Assembly (NCBI GenBank): GCA_029857655.1
Contig: JAOUGR010000016.1
Coordinates: forward strand, 1 to 13,661
Direction: 5' to 3'
Source of the DNA: Gammaproteobacteria bacterium
Lineage (GTDB): Bacteria > Pseudomonadota > Gammaproteobacteria > Steroidobacterales > Steroidobacteraceae
Length of the DNA stretch: 13,661 nucleotides
The position numbers and the translations under genes were made by a program. Below, piece after piece: positions 1-8,314 of the stretch. Positions within the stretch are counted from its first letter, which is position 1, and each line of letters begins with the position of its first letter. The notes beneath the pieces are model-generated. The model had not been told where the DNA came from and did not search any database. It saw only the letters and a list, made by a program, of their open reading frames with translations.

Positions 1-157
1 CTAGCACAAGGACGTCGAAGTGATTTTCTTCGATCTTCTTCAGGGCCTCCCAGCCATCCTGTGCGGATTCCACTTCGTAGTCACATTCGCCGAGAATGCG
101 AAGGCAACTCCTGATGACGATTTCCTCGTCGTCTACCACCAGGATCCTGGCTGTCAT
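1..157 (-). CDS. Response regulator, receiver domain (partial, cut by window edge)
   Basis: This is the first 52 codons of a two-component response regulator; the rest lies beyond the left edge. The protein starts MTARILVVDDEE, giving the first beta strand and the acidic pocket (Asp9, Asp10, Glu11) that binds Mg2+ in receiver domains. It ends at the hydrophobic strand FDVLVL, just before the expected phospho-acceptor; the next codon begins with G, compatible with Asp. Its ATG overlaps the TGA of the kinase gene (ATGA), so the two are translationally coupled and almost certainly a cognate pair. The output domain is outside the window, so DNA-binding family and targets cannot be told. Receiver identity is directly visible; the pairing is inferred from the overlap. 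Confidence 0.93.
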   Translation of the reverse strand, partial: MTARILVVDDEEIVIRSCLRILGECDYEVESAQDGWEALKKIEENHFDVLVL

Positions 158-1782
158 CGATCGCTCCCGCTGCTTGCCGTGTCTCCGGAAGGTGGGTCCA
201 CAGGCAGGTAGACGCGGAATGTCGACCCCTCTCCGACCACGCTTTCCACCTTGATAAGCCCCCCGTGGGCGCTGACGATCCCGTGGCTGACGGACAGTCC
301 AAGTCCGGTTCCCTTCCCCAATTCCTTCGAAGTAAAGAACGGGTCGAATATCCGCTTGAGATTCTGCTCCGGAATTCCGCATCCGGTATCGATGATCGAC
401 AGCTCAACCATGGGCACGGGCTTTGCACCCGGTTGCGGACTCATCGCCTCCGGAAAACGGCGGCTCCGGATCGTGATGCTGCCCTCCTCCTGGATGGCGT
501 GCTGGGCGTTGACCAGCATGTTCATGATCACCTGCTTGATGAGATCCGCGTCGACCCAGGCCGGCGGCAGGTCGCGGTCGAGATCCATCGTGATCTCGAT
601 ATCGCGCAGGTGCGCCGGCTGATCAATGATGCGCACCGTGTCTTCGACGATCTGGTTGAGGTCGCAGAATTTCTTCTCCGGCGTTTTTTCGCGGGCAAAA
701 TCGAGCAACCTCTTGATGATCGCGGCACACCTCTTGGTCTCCCGGATAACGAGATCCAGGTCTTCCGCATCGGGGCTTCCGTCCGGCATTTTTGCCCGGA
801 TCAGATGCGAGAAAGTGAGAATGCCGGTCAATGGATTGTTCAGCTCATGAGCGATTCCGGCGGCGAGCAGCCCGACCGAGGCCAGTTTTTCCCCCCGCGT
901 GGCTTCGGCCTCGGCGATTCGAAGTTCCCGTGTCCTCTTCTCCACTTTCTCCTCCAGCGTACGGCCCCACTCCCGCAATTCCTGCTGTGAATTCCTGAGC
1001 GCCGCTGTCATAGAGTTGAAAGAGGCTGCGAGTTCGCCGAATTCGTCCTCGCTCCGTACCGGGATCGGCTGTTCCAGATTCCCCGAAGAGAGCCGCCTGG
1101 CCCCGGTTTCCAGGTCGCGCAAGGGAACATGGATCAGGCGCCACACGAAGAAGTTGATTGCGAGCAAGGCGATGACGACGAATCCCAGCGAGAGAACCGC
1201 GATGATGATGACGTTGTCCCGTATGGTCCGGTCGATATCGTCGAGGGAGTAGACGATATCCAGGACGCCAAGGACTGACTGGTCCCTGGTGTGCTGATGA
1301 CAGGCCGCAGTGCTGCACGACGGTTCATTGCGTATCACTTCCATGCTGCCGAGCAGCCGCTTTCCATCCGGCGCTGAGAAAATCCGCCCTTTCTCGCTGC
1401 CTGCAATCTGTTCCAGCGGTTCAGAAGTCTGGTGACAGCGGATACAGCCTTCGGCTTTCTGGTCCACCTTCAGCCCGATTTCGGGCGCGTAGGTGGAATC
1501 TATGATTTGCCCCTCCTTGCTGAATATCCTGATCCTGTCGATGCTCTTGTGGCTTCCTACGTCCTCGATGATCCTGTGCACGTAGTCGGGCTGATTTTGA
1601 AGCATCGCAAAACGCGTACTCCTGGTGATCATCTCGGAGAGCTGCGTTACCCGACTGGTTGCCTCCTGCAGAAGTCCATCCCGCTCGTAGCGGACGACAA
1701 GCAAGGTAAACAGCAGCAACGTGACCGTCAGGGAGATCGCCAGATAGAGGCCGACTTTGAACTTGAGGGTTTTCGGCCCCAC
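154..1782 (-). CDS. Membrane sensor histidine kinase with two periplasmic heme-c motifs
   Basis: This 542-residue kinase probably reports a redox or ligand signal from the periplasm to the response regulator downstream. In order it shows a membrane segment at about residues 8-30, a periplasmic domain at about 31-189, a second membrane segment at about 190-216, a HAMP-like region at about 217-270, a coiled coil at about 265-300, and a HisKA/HATPase core. The phospho-acceptor is His312 in AHELNNP; the N box (Asn425), the G1 motif DTGCGIP (465-471) and the G2 motif GKGTGLGL (489-496) are intact, so it should be active. The periplasmic domain carries CIRCH (113-117), a canonical c-heme site, and CSTAACH (156-162), a CX4CH site. 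The start is GTG, with AGGGAGG at 1794-1800 about 11 bases upstream. It follows the preceding stop by 23 bases. Covalent heme is a prediction; the ligand is unknown. Confidence 0.93.
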   Translation of the reverse strand: MGPKTLKFKVGLYLAISLTVTLLLFTLLVVRYERDGLLQEATSRVTQLSEMITRSTRFAMLQNQPDYVHRIIEDVGSHKSIDRIRIFSKEGQIIDSTYAPEIGLKVDQKAEGCIRCHQTSEPLEQIAGSEKGRIFSAPDGKRLLGSMEVIRNEPSCSTAACHQHTRDQSVLGVLDIVYSLDDIDRTIRDNVIIIAVLSLGFVVIALLAINFFVWRLIHVPLRDLETGARRLSSGNLEQPIPVRSEDEFGELAASFNSMTAALRNSQQELREWGRTLEEKVEKRTRELRIAEAEATRGEKLASVGLLAAGIAHELNNPLTGILTFSHLIRAKMPDGSPDAEDLDLVIRETKRCAAIIKRLLDFAREKTPEKKFCDLNQIVEDTVRIIDQPAHLRDIEITMDLDRDLPPAWVDADLIKQVIMNMLVNAQHAIQEEGSITIRSRRFPEAMSPQPGAKPVPMVELSIIDTGCGIPEQNLKRIFDPFFTSKELGKGTGLGLSVSHGIVSAHGGLIKVESVVGEGSTFRVYLPVDPPSGDTASSGSDR

Positions 1783-1805
1783 GGACTTGCTGACCTCCCT
1801 TGTGG

Positions 1806-3935
1806 TTACAGGAACGGCTCGGCGCGCTTCATCAACTCTGCGATCCCTGGTTCATCGGGATTACGCGGTTTGCCCGGGTGAATGATTGCGACCTGGCAGG
1901 TCTCCGCCGCCTCGACCAGTTCCCGGTAGGTCCCGGCATTGATGTCCGCAATGTAGGCCTGCTTGTTGGCGTCGTACGCGAACATGCGGTTATTGAGGTT
2001 GGTGCACTCGTTGCAGGTCGTGCAGCGCGGCGTGTCGATGTGCGGATCGTCGGACCGCTGTCCAGGTTCGGGATCCTCCACGACCGGCAGCGCCGCGGAA
2101 GCGGCAGGTGCGGCGGCTGCCATGACCGCAGGCGCGGCCGGCGTCACGGGTTGTGCCAGCGAGCCTCGAACGCCGCCCAGTTCCTGGAGGCTGTGCCACA
2201 TCTCCCGGCAGCGATGCGCGGCTGACAGCAATTTCTCGTCAGCCAGCGCACGCTGCAGTACGTAATCGCCATCGACCATCTGCAGGTACGGAATCTTCCC
2301 CACCCCGGGCGGCGAATCGCTGATCAAGCTGCTGCCGACCGGAACCATGCTCCCGTTCCATTCAGCCCGCGGCACCAGCGCGAAATGTCCCGCGTGGCGC
2401 GGATCGCAGGCGACGAAATCGATGAAGGTGAATGCCAACTGCTCGGTCGCGCGCTGATGCGCCTCGTCCTCGTAGCTGAACTCATGCACGGGCCAGTCGG
2501 CTTCTGGCTGGGGATTGCCATCCAGTGAAAAGCGTGCCACCCAGTCGGGACCTGCGGCAGGGTCATAGGTAAACGCCGGGAACGCCCGCGATTCCATGGC
2601 GGCGGCCGCGAGCAGATAGGGTGGCAGCAATCCGGTGCCGCGCGCCGATCCCGAGAACACGCTTAAAAGAGCAGGTCCCGCATAAACGAGCCCCGCAAGA
2701 ATCCTGCTGCGCGCTTGGTAGAGATGGGAACTGCAGGATTGCAGCACGTAGGCACTGCCGAGCCCCATCGCCATCCTGCCGAGTTGCGCCGCGGTTGTCA
2801 CGGGACCCAGGTGCGCGCGCAGCGCCGGCTCCTCGAGGACGTCGCTGACCTCCACCACGACCTTGATCGGCATCTCGGAGGCCAGGATCTCCATCAGGCC
2901 GGCATTCTCCGGACTGTGCAGACTCTCCGATCCGATGCAGACGAGGTAATCGGGAAACAGGTTCAGGTCCCTGGCGCTCACCGAGCTCTCATCGAAATCC
3001 GCAAAGAACGGATCGTGGGTCGCCTCCACGTAGCGGCCCTCGATCTCAAGCTCGGCAATGACCATCGCCTTCACGAGCTCGATGATCTTCGGCAGGCGGT
3101 CACGAAACGCCGCCAGCGCGTCACGGCAATTCGCGAACACGAGGGAATCGAGGTCGTCCGGCCCGGCGGCGACCGCCTGCGTGCCGGGCTGGCGTGCGAC
3201 CAGTAGGGAAAGCGCCTGCTGGACGCGCCGGCGGCGGCTGTCCGGAAGCGGATCCTTGCCAGAAACCTGTGCCAACGTACCCGACATCGCCTGGAAGTCG
3301 AATGCGTCCTCCATGCCTGTGCCAACGGATGCCTGCAGCCGCTCGGCGCTCGTGCCCGCCCTCGAACGGACGAAATCGGCCCGCAGGATGTCCGACAGCC
3401 TGAGGCTGAACCGCTGCAGTTCCAGGGCGCGACGCTCTGCCTTGCGCTGCTGCAGGGTCTTCCAGGCAAGAGTGACGAGACGCGAAGGCAGTCCATGTGT
3501 GCAATCGACGACTTCTCCGTCGAAGGCGAGCGCGGCGAGCGCGCGGCTGATGCTGCCGGCGAGCGCGGGGTCATCTGCTGCCCCGATGCGTTTCGCGGCC
3601 TGGTCCCACAACCGCGACAGCAGGCCGGTCTCGCCATTGGCGGCCAGCGTCCGTAATTCACGCTCGAGGCGCAGCACGTGCTGGCGAGTCGCTTCGCCTG
3701 CGATGCCGCGCGGTGCGATGACCTGCAGGATCCTGTTGACCAACGTTGACAATGACTGGATGCAGCTCTCATCCACACCTGCGACCAGAACCAGCGGGAA
3801 GTCATGGCGCAACTTCGTCAGGTCAGCGAAGCGGGCAAGCAGGCCAGGCCGCAGCCCTTCCGCAGCCTGCAGGCCCGCTCCCATCCGCTTGCCCGTCAGG
3901 TGGAACGCAACATGCGCCTGGAGTTCTGGGCCCAT
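1806..3935 (-). CDS. NifJ-like degenerate TPP-domain protein with tethered C-terminal ferredoxin
   Basis: This 709-residue protein is probably the electron-transfer or scaffold partner of the Kor enzyme encoded just upstream. Residues 1-300 match nothing I recognise. Residues about 325-460 resemble the C-terminal thiamine-diphosphate domain of pyruvate:ferredoxin oxidoreductase (NifJ): a strand FPDYLVCIGSE, then GSAYV, YAGPALLSVF and FPAFTYDP in the NifJ order. The GDG and NxG motifs that hold TPP-Mg are absent, so this domain is probably not catalytic. An Ala/Pro-rich linker (about 592-635) leads to a small ferredoxin with Cys638, Cys641, Cys644 and Cys680, enough for one [4Fe-4S] cluster. 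I chose the ATG at 3935, 7 bases after the korB stop; the in-frame ATG at 4052 would overlap korB by 110 bases and adds an Arg/Ser-rich shadow sequence. No strong Shine-Dalgarno site is at ideal spacing, with AGGAAG lying about 18 bases upstream. The NifJ relationship is by eye; the role is inferred. Confidence 0.85.
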   Translation of the reverse strand: MGPELQAHVAFHLTGKRMGAGLQAAEGLRPGLLARFADLTKLRHDFPLVLVAGVDESCIQSLSTLVNRILQVIAPRGIAGEATRQHVLRLERELRTLAANGETGLLSRLWDQAAKRIGAADDPALAGSISRALAALAFDGEVVDCTHGLPSRLVTLAWKTLQQRKAERRALELQRFSLRLSDILRADFVRSRAGTSAERLQASVGTGMEDAFDFQAMSGTLAQVSGKDPLPDSRRRRVQQALSLLVARQPGTQAVAAGPDDLDSLVFANCRDALAAFRDRLPKIIELVKAMVIAELEIEGRYVEATHDPFFADFDESSVSARDLNLFPDYLVCIGSESLHSPENAGLMEILASEMPIKVVVEVSDVLEEPALRAHLGPVTTAAQLGRMAMGLGSAYVLQSCSSHLYQARSRILAGLVYAGPALLSVFSGSARGTGLLPPYLLAAAAMESRAFPAFTYDPAAGPDWVARFSLDGNPQPEADWPVHEFSYEDEAHQRATEQLAFTFIDFVACDPRHAGHFALVPRAEWNGSMVPVGSSLISDSPPGVGKIPYLQMVDGDYVLQRALADEKLLSAAHRCREMWHSLQELGGVRGSLAQPVTPAAPAVMAAAAPAASAALPVVEDPEPGQRSDDPHIDTPRCTTCNECTNLNNRMFAYDANKQAYIADINAGTYRELVEAAETCQVAIIHPGKPRNPDEPGIAELMKRAEPFL

Positions 3936-3942
3936 ATGCTGA

Positions 3943-4917
3943 TCAGCCCGCTTCTTCCTGCGGCCAGATCGTGAACTTGTCCAACTCTGCCTCGAGACCA
4001 CGCTGGATGAGTTCGGGCGTGCGCAGTGGTTCGATGGCGTGCAGCTCCTCATAGCGCGGCACCGAAGGATTGTGATACAGGATTCCGACCGGGATCGGGT
4101 CGCCGGCCGATGCGATCTCGCGCGCCCGGTCGATGTCCATGGGATCGTGCTCCCGCTGGTTCTTGTAGACCCTGCTGAGCGACGCGCTCACCTGCAGCCC
4201 TTTCTCGTGGGTCAGCAGCAGCGTCCGGTTCGGGTCGTGCAGCCAGGGGTCCAGCAGTTCCGGCAGGAACTCCGGGCAACGCTGGATGATGCGCACAAAG
4301 GAGCAGCCCTTGTGATGGAAGGCCCTGGAGAGGATTTCGTAGATCAACTCAGGGATCCAGTCCACCGCCTGCGCGACGAATGACGCGTTCTGGATCCCGA
4401 GCGTCACGGTCAACGGGTTCAGCGGCTCGAGAAAGGCGCCGCGCGGCGTGGTCTTGCTGCGCAGCCCCTTCGGCGACGTGGGGGAGACCTGCATCTTGGT
4501 GAGGCCGTAGATCTGGTTGTCGTGCAGCATCACGGTCATGTTCATGTTGTAGCGGATGGCATGGATCCAGTGGGCCGCGCCGATGCTGCAGCAGTCCCCG
4601 TCGCCGGTCGTCACGAAGACGTTCAGGTCCGGTCGCGCGAGCCGGATGCCTTCGGCAACCGGCAGCGCCCGGCCGTGAATGCCGTGAAAACCGTAGGTCT
4701 TCATATAGTGCGGGAGGCGGCTCGAGCAGCCGATGCCGGAAACAAATACGGTTTTTTCCGGGCGCAGTTTCTCGTCGCGGCACAATCGCTGGACCGCCGT
4801 GAGGATGGCATTGTCGCCGCAGCCGGAACACCAGCGCGGAATGCTGCCCTGGTAGCTCTCGAGGTTGTGCTCTTCGAGGTACATCCGCATCAGGCATTCG
4901 TGGGCTCGCGTGCTCAT
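3943..4917 (-). CDS. korB: 2-oxoacid (2-oxoglutarate-type):ferredoxin oxidoreductase, beta subunit
   Basis: This is the TPP-binding beta subunit (324 residues) of a CoA-dependent 2-oxoacid:ferredoxin oxidoreductase, which decarboxylates a 2-oxoacid to its acyl-CoA and reduces ferredoxin. CSGCGD (Cys30, Cys33), Cys64 in GIGC and Cys214 in RCPEF give the four ligands of the single [4Fe-4S] cluster. GDGD (105-108) and DNQIYGLTK (133-141) form the TPP-Mg motif, and SPTS with the following Thr/Pro stretch matches the KorB group. Length is slightly above the usual value of about 280-300 because of a C-terminal tail. The ATG at 4917 lies 2 bases after the alpha stop, with GGGAAGG about 9 bases upstream; extending the frame to 5007 would overlap alpha by 88 bases. 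2-Oxoglutarate is the likeliest substrate by family, but pyruvate or a branched 2-oxoacid cannot be excluded from sequence. Confidence 0.95.
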   Translation of the reverse strand: MSTRAHECLMRMYLEEHNLESYQGSIPRWCSGCGDNAILTAVQRLCRDEKLRPEKTVFVSGIGCSSRLPHYMKTYGFHGIHGRALPVAEGIRLARPDLNVFVTTGDGDCCSIGAAHWIHAIRYNMNMTVMLHDNQIYGLTKMQVSPTSPKGLRSKTTPRGAFLEPLNPLTVTLGIQNASFVAQAVDWIPELIYEILSRAFHHKGCSFVRIIQRCPEFLPELLDPWLHDPNRTLLLTHEKGLQVSASLSRVYKNQREHDPMDIDRAREIASAGDPIPVGILYHNPSVPRYEELHAIEPLRTPELIQRGLEAELDKFTIWPQEEAG

Positions 4918-4919
4918 GG

Positions 4920-6833
4920 TCAACGCCTTCCCTGCACCAGCTTGTTCGAGATCACGCGGCAGACCGCATCGGGCTTGAGAGGCTGACCGCGCACTTCGCC
5001 CCAGCAATCGATATCAACGAGGTAGCGCGCCCGCAGCATCATGGCGAGCGCGGAGACACGCCGGTTGCTTGCATCGATCAGTTCGTCCCCGGGCCGGTCG
5101 CACCAGTTCATCTCGATCGTCATCACCTGCTTGAAGCGCTTCAGGATCTCCCCGATTCCACCCGGCATGGGCTGGATGAAACGCAGGTGAAGCGAGGAAA
5201 CCTGGTGGCCCTCGGCGCGCAGGCGCCCGACCGCCTCCTCGATCGCGCCCCTGGTGCTGCCCCAGCCGATCACCAAGAGCTCGCCGTCTTCCCCGCCAAA
5301 GAGCGGCGGCGTCTTCAGCGATTTCTGCAGCGCCGCGAGCTTCAGGCTTCTGTGCCGCAGGCCCTCTTCGTTGCTCTCTGGATCATAGGCGACGCGGCTC
5401 AGGCGGTCGTGCGCCAGCCCGGTCAACGTGTGCATGCCATTGGGTTGCCCCGGCACGAAGCGGCGCGCGATCCCGGTGAGCGGGTCCCAGTCGTAGGGTT
5501 TCGCGCCTTCCGGCACCGGATCCTGGTTCACGGGGGGCGCGAGCCAGGCTTCGTTGAACTTCGGCCGCGGGAACGGCTGCTGCGACGTTGCGAGGTTGGC
5601 ATCCGAGAGCACGACCACCACCATATTGAAAGTCTCGGCGATCTTTCGCGCGGTGAGAATCGAATAGAAGCAGTCTTCGATGCTGCTCGGGGCCATCACG
5701 ACCTTCGGCGCATCGCCGTGGCTGCCGAAGCAGGCCGCCAGCAGGTCGCCCTGCTCCGCCTTGGTCGGCTGGCCGGTGCTCGGCCCCCCGCGCTGCACGT
5801 CGACCACGACCAGCGGGATCTCGCACATCACGGCCAGCCCGATGGCTTCCTGCTTCAGGGAATAGCCCGGGCCGGACGTGATGGTGACCGCACATTTCCC
5901 GGCATATGAAGCCCCGATCGCGAAGGCACAGGCGGCGATCTCGTCTTCCGCCTGGTGCACGATACCGCCCACATTCTCGAACACCTCGCTCAGGTAGTGC
6001 GACGCCGAGGTCGCCGGGGTAATGGGGTACATCGCGCACACGTCCATCCCCGAAGCCATGACCCCGAGGGCGAGCGCGGTATTTCCGTTTACCACGATCT
6101 GCGCCTCCGTGGCGCGGGCCGCGGGAATGCGATACTTGAAATCAAGATTGGACTCCGCCCATTCGTGGCCGGCCTCCAGCAGCGCCACGTTGGCCTTGAT
6201 CACGTTCTGGTCCTTCTTGCCGAAGATGAAAGCCACCTGATCGCGCGCGAGTTGCAGATCGAAGCTGTAGAGGCTGCACAGCATCCCGAGCACGAACATG
6301 TTCTTGCCGCGGCGCGGATCGGAGACGAGCCGCTTGCACTCCTGCTCCATCGGGATTTCCCGCACGTCGTAGCCGTCCCTGACGAGCTGCTCGCGGGTCT
6401 CCCGATAGGCCGCGGCGATGCCCGCGTCCGGGTGGTCGCGCCACATGCTTTCGAGCAGGACGGTGCAGCCTGGTTTCAGTTCACGCTCGCGAACGCGTCC
6501 GAGCAGAACCTGCTCATTGAACGCGACCACCAGATTGGCTTCGTTGCCGCCGTTGGTGACGCGATGGGTACCGATGCGGATCCGGTTGCCGCTGGCGCCG
6601 GCGATGCTGCGCGCGGGCGGCTGGATCTCGGCCGGTATGATCTCCACGGTCCATACCCCGTTGCCCATGCGCGCGGCGATCGCGCCGAACGACTGACCGC
6701 AGCGCTGCGCTCCCTCTCCCGAATCGCTGATGATCTCGATGACGTGCTCGGAGAGCGTGATCGCCTGTTTCGCGCTGCGGGTGGCCCCCGTCGCAACGGC
6801 TGGCCCGATTTCAGCCAAGGTGGACGCGCACAA
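4920..6833 (-). CDS. korA: 2-oxoacid (2-oxoglutarate-type):ferredoxin oxidoreductase, fused gamma-alpha subunit
   Basis: This 637-residue protein is the gamma-alpha partner of the KorB protein encoded next. Residues about 30-225 are the gamma domain, beginning with the SDSGEGAQ..GQSFG and NGVWTVEIIPAEIQPP motifs. Residues about 245-637 are the alpha domain, with YPITPAT (269-275), an AEDEIAA stretch containing the conserved Glu that activates TPP, and VQRGGPSTGQPTKAEQGD. The fused layout is normal for KorA; no separate delta (2x[4Fe-4S] ferredoxin) subunit is encoded beside it. The start is unusual: a TTG inside the previous gene, giving a 23-base overlap. It is supported by GGAG seven bases upstream (6841-6844). 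A later in-frame TTG at 6818 is possible; there is no nearby in-frame ATG before the conserved gamma domain. Confidence 0.95.
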   Translation of the reverse strand: MCASTLAEIGPAVATGATRSAKQAITLSEHVIEIISDSGEGAQRCGQSFGAIAARMGNGVWTVEIIPAEIQPPARSIAGASGNRIRIGTHRVTNGGNEANLVVAFNEQVLLGRVRERELKPGCTVLLESMWRDHPDAGIAAAYRETREQLVRDGYDVREIPMEQECKRLVSDPRRGKNMFVLGMLCSLYSFDLQLARDQVAFIFGKKDQNVIKANVALLEAGHEWAESNLDFKYRIPAARATEAQIVVNGNTALALGVMASGMDVCAMYPITPATSASHYLSEVFENVGGIVHQAEDEIAACAFAIGASYAGKCAVTITSGPGYSLKQEAIGLAVMCEIPLVVVDVQRGGPSTGQPTKAEQGDLLAACFGSHGDAPKVVMAPSSIEDCFYSILTARKIAETFNMVVVVLSDANLATSQQPFPRPKFNEAWLAPPVNQDPVPEGAKPYDWDPLTGIARRFVPGQPNGMHTLTGLAHDRLSRVAYDPESNEEGLRHRSLKLAALQKSLKTPPLFGGEDGELLVIGWGSTRGAIEEAVGRLRAEGHQVSSLHLRFIQPMPGGIGEILKRFKQVMTIEMNWCDRPGDELIDASNRRVSALAMMLRARYLVDIDCWGEVRGQPLKPDAVCRVISNKLVQGRR

Positions 6834-8313
6834 AGTTTTTCTCCGCTATGCCGATGCCAAGGATCGTTGCTTCTCCGCCCACAGGTTCCGGCTGGTAGAC
6901 CGTATCGGTATCCCGGATTCCGAGCCACGCTTTCATGCCGCGCGCAGCTTTGCGTCCGGCGCCCATCGCCTCGATCACGGTGGCGGCGCCGGTCACGATA
7001 TCGCCGCCTGCGAAGACACCGGCCATCGACGTGGCAAGGTTTTCGTCCACTTCGATGTAACCGCGGGAGCTCAACTTCAACTTCGCTGTTTGGCCGATGA
7101 TCGGATTCGCATGGGTCCCGATGGCGATCACCACTGTGTCGGCCTCGAATTCGAATTCGCTCCCCGCAACCGGCACCGGTCCGCGCCGTCCTGATTCGTC
7201 GGGCTCCCCGAGTTCCATGCGAATGCAGCGCATCCCGCGCACGTTGCCTTCGGCGTCGCCCAGAATTTCGATCGGGTTGGTGAGCCAGTGGAATTCAATG
7301 CCCTCCTCCTCCGCGTGGTGCACCTCTTCGACTCGCGCCGGGCTTTCGGCTTTGGTCCTGCGATAGATGCAGTAGACATGCTCGGAGCCGAGCCGCATGC
7401 AGACGCGCATCGCGTCCATCGCCGTGTTGCCGGCGCCGATCACCGCCACGCGCCGTCCAAGGGGCAGGGGCGTGTCATGGCTCGAATCGCGGGCGCGCAT
7501 CATGTTGCAGCGTGTCAGCAACTCGTTCGCCGACAGCACATTGTTGAGCGAATCGCCCGGTATGCCCATGAACCTGGGGTAGCCCGCTCCGGTGCCGACG
7601 AAGACGGCATCGAACCCCATCTCACCGATCATCTGCTCGATCGTGAACAGCCGCCCGACCAGCGTGTTGCACTCGAATCGGACCCCGAGCGCCCTCAGGT
7701 TGTCGATTTCGGCGTCGATCACCTCGTTGGGCAGCCGGAAATCGGGAATGCCGTAGCGCAGCACGCCGCCGGGCACGTGAAAGGCTTCGAACACCGTGAC
7801 CTCGCAGCCGGCCTTGGCCATATCGGCGGCGCACGCCATCCCGGCCGGGCCCGAACCGATGATCCCGACCCGGTAGCGGTTTGGCTCGACGTAGGGGATG
7901 TTGGTCCAGCGCTCCTGAATCGCCATGTCGCCGACGAAGCGCTCAAGCCGGCCGATCGCAACCGGCTCCAGGTTTTCGCCGACGGGGCAAGGACCTTCGC
8001 ATTGCGTTTCCTGCGGGCAAACGCGACCGCAGACGGAGGCGAGCAGGTTGGCGTCGGTGATGACATCGTAGGCGCCCCGGAAGTCCTTCTCGCCGATCTT
8101 GCGGATGAAGCCCGGGATGTCGATGCCGACCGGGCAACCTTCGACGCATTTTGGGTCCGGGCAGAACAGGCAGCGCTCGGATTCGCGCACGGCATCTTCG
8201 ATGCTGAAAACACAGGTTACTTCGGAGAAATTTTTCGCGCGCTCAACGGGATCCTGCTCGTGCGGGCGTGTCCGTTCCTGCGGTATCGTCCGGATCGTCC
8301 GTTTCTTCGCCAT
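6811..8313 (-). CDS. nfnB: NfnB/SudA-type NADPH-binding Fe-S flavoprotein (GltD-like)
   Basis: This 500-residue protein belongs to the family of glutamate synthase small subunit, NfnB and sulfide dehydrogenase SudA: it binds FAD, NADP(H) and two [4Fe-4S] clusters. Visible motifs are a first Cys set RCLFCPDPKCVEGCPVG (Cys48, 51, 56, 60), a second set SVCGRVCPQETQCEGPCPVG (Cys95, 99, 105, 109), the FAD dinucleotide site GIIGSGPAGMA (150-160), the NADPH site VIGAGNTAMD (291-300) and a terminal FAGGDIVTGAATVIEA segment (434-449). No large glutamate synthase subunit lies nearby, whereas an NfnA-like partner is encoded one base upstream (stop TAG, one base, then ATG), so an Nfn-like heterodimer is more likely than glutamate synthase. 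In characterised Nfn enzymes this subunit carries the bifurcating flavin. Whether this one bifurcates or only links ferredoxin to NADP(H) cannot be decided here. Confidence 0.93.
   Translation of the reverse strand: MAKKRTIRTIPQERTRPHEQDPVERAKNFSEVTCVFSIEDAVRESERCLFCPDPKCVEGCPVGIDIPGFIRKIGEKDFRGAYDVITDANLLASVCGRVCPQETQCEGPCPVGENLEPVAIGRLERFVGDMAIQERWTNIPYVEPNRYRVGIIGSGPAGMACAADMAKAGCEVTVFEAFHVPGGVLRYGIPDFRLPNEVIDAEIDNLRALGVRFECNTLVGRLFTIEQMIGEMGFDAVFVGTGAGYPRFMGIPGDSLNNVLSANELLTRCNMMRARDSSHDTPLPLGRRVAVIGAGNTAMDAMRVCMRLGSEHVYCIYRRTKAESPARVEEVHHAEEEGIEFHWLTNPIEILGDAEGNVRGMRCIRMELGEPDESGRRGPVPVAGSEFEFEADTVVIAIGTHANPIIGQTAKLKLSSRGYIEVDENLATSMAGVFAGGDIVTGAATVIEAMGAGRKAARGMKAWLGIRDTDTVYQPEPVGGEATILGIGIAEKNFVRVHLG
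6841..6844 (-). promoter_or_regulatory. Shine-Dalgarno site that fixes the TTG start of korA
   Basis: GGAG on the minus strand sits 7 bases before TTG at 6833, inside the last codons of the nfnB-like gene. This is the best-placed ribosome site in the junction and argues for the TTG start with a 23-base gene overlap. Confidence 0.6.
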
Positions 8314-8314
8314 C

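Noticed and set aside
3936..4052. Upstream ATG at 4052 giving a 748-residue version of the NifJ-like protein
   Set aside because: It would overlap korB by 110 bases, and the added 39 residues are Arg/Ser-rich out-of-frame korB sequence. ATG at 3935 falls just after the korB stop.
4918..5007. Extended korB start at 5007
   Set aside because: The extra residues overlap the end of korA and look like frame-shadow sequence; ATG at 4917 has its own ribosome site two bases after the korA stop.
6811..8313. Annotation as glutamate synthase small subunit (gltD)
   Set aside because: The fold and motifs fit, but there is no large glutamate synthase subunit nearby and an NfnA/SudB-like partner is one base upstream, so the Nfn/Sud assignment fits better.
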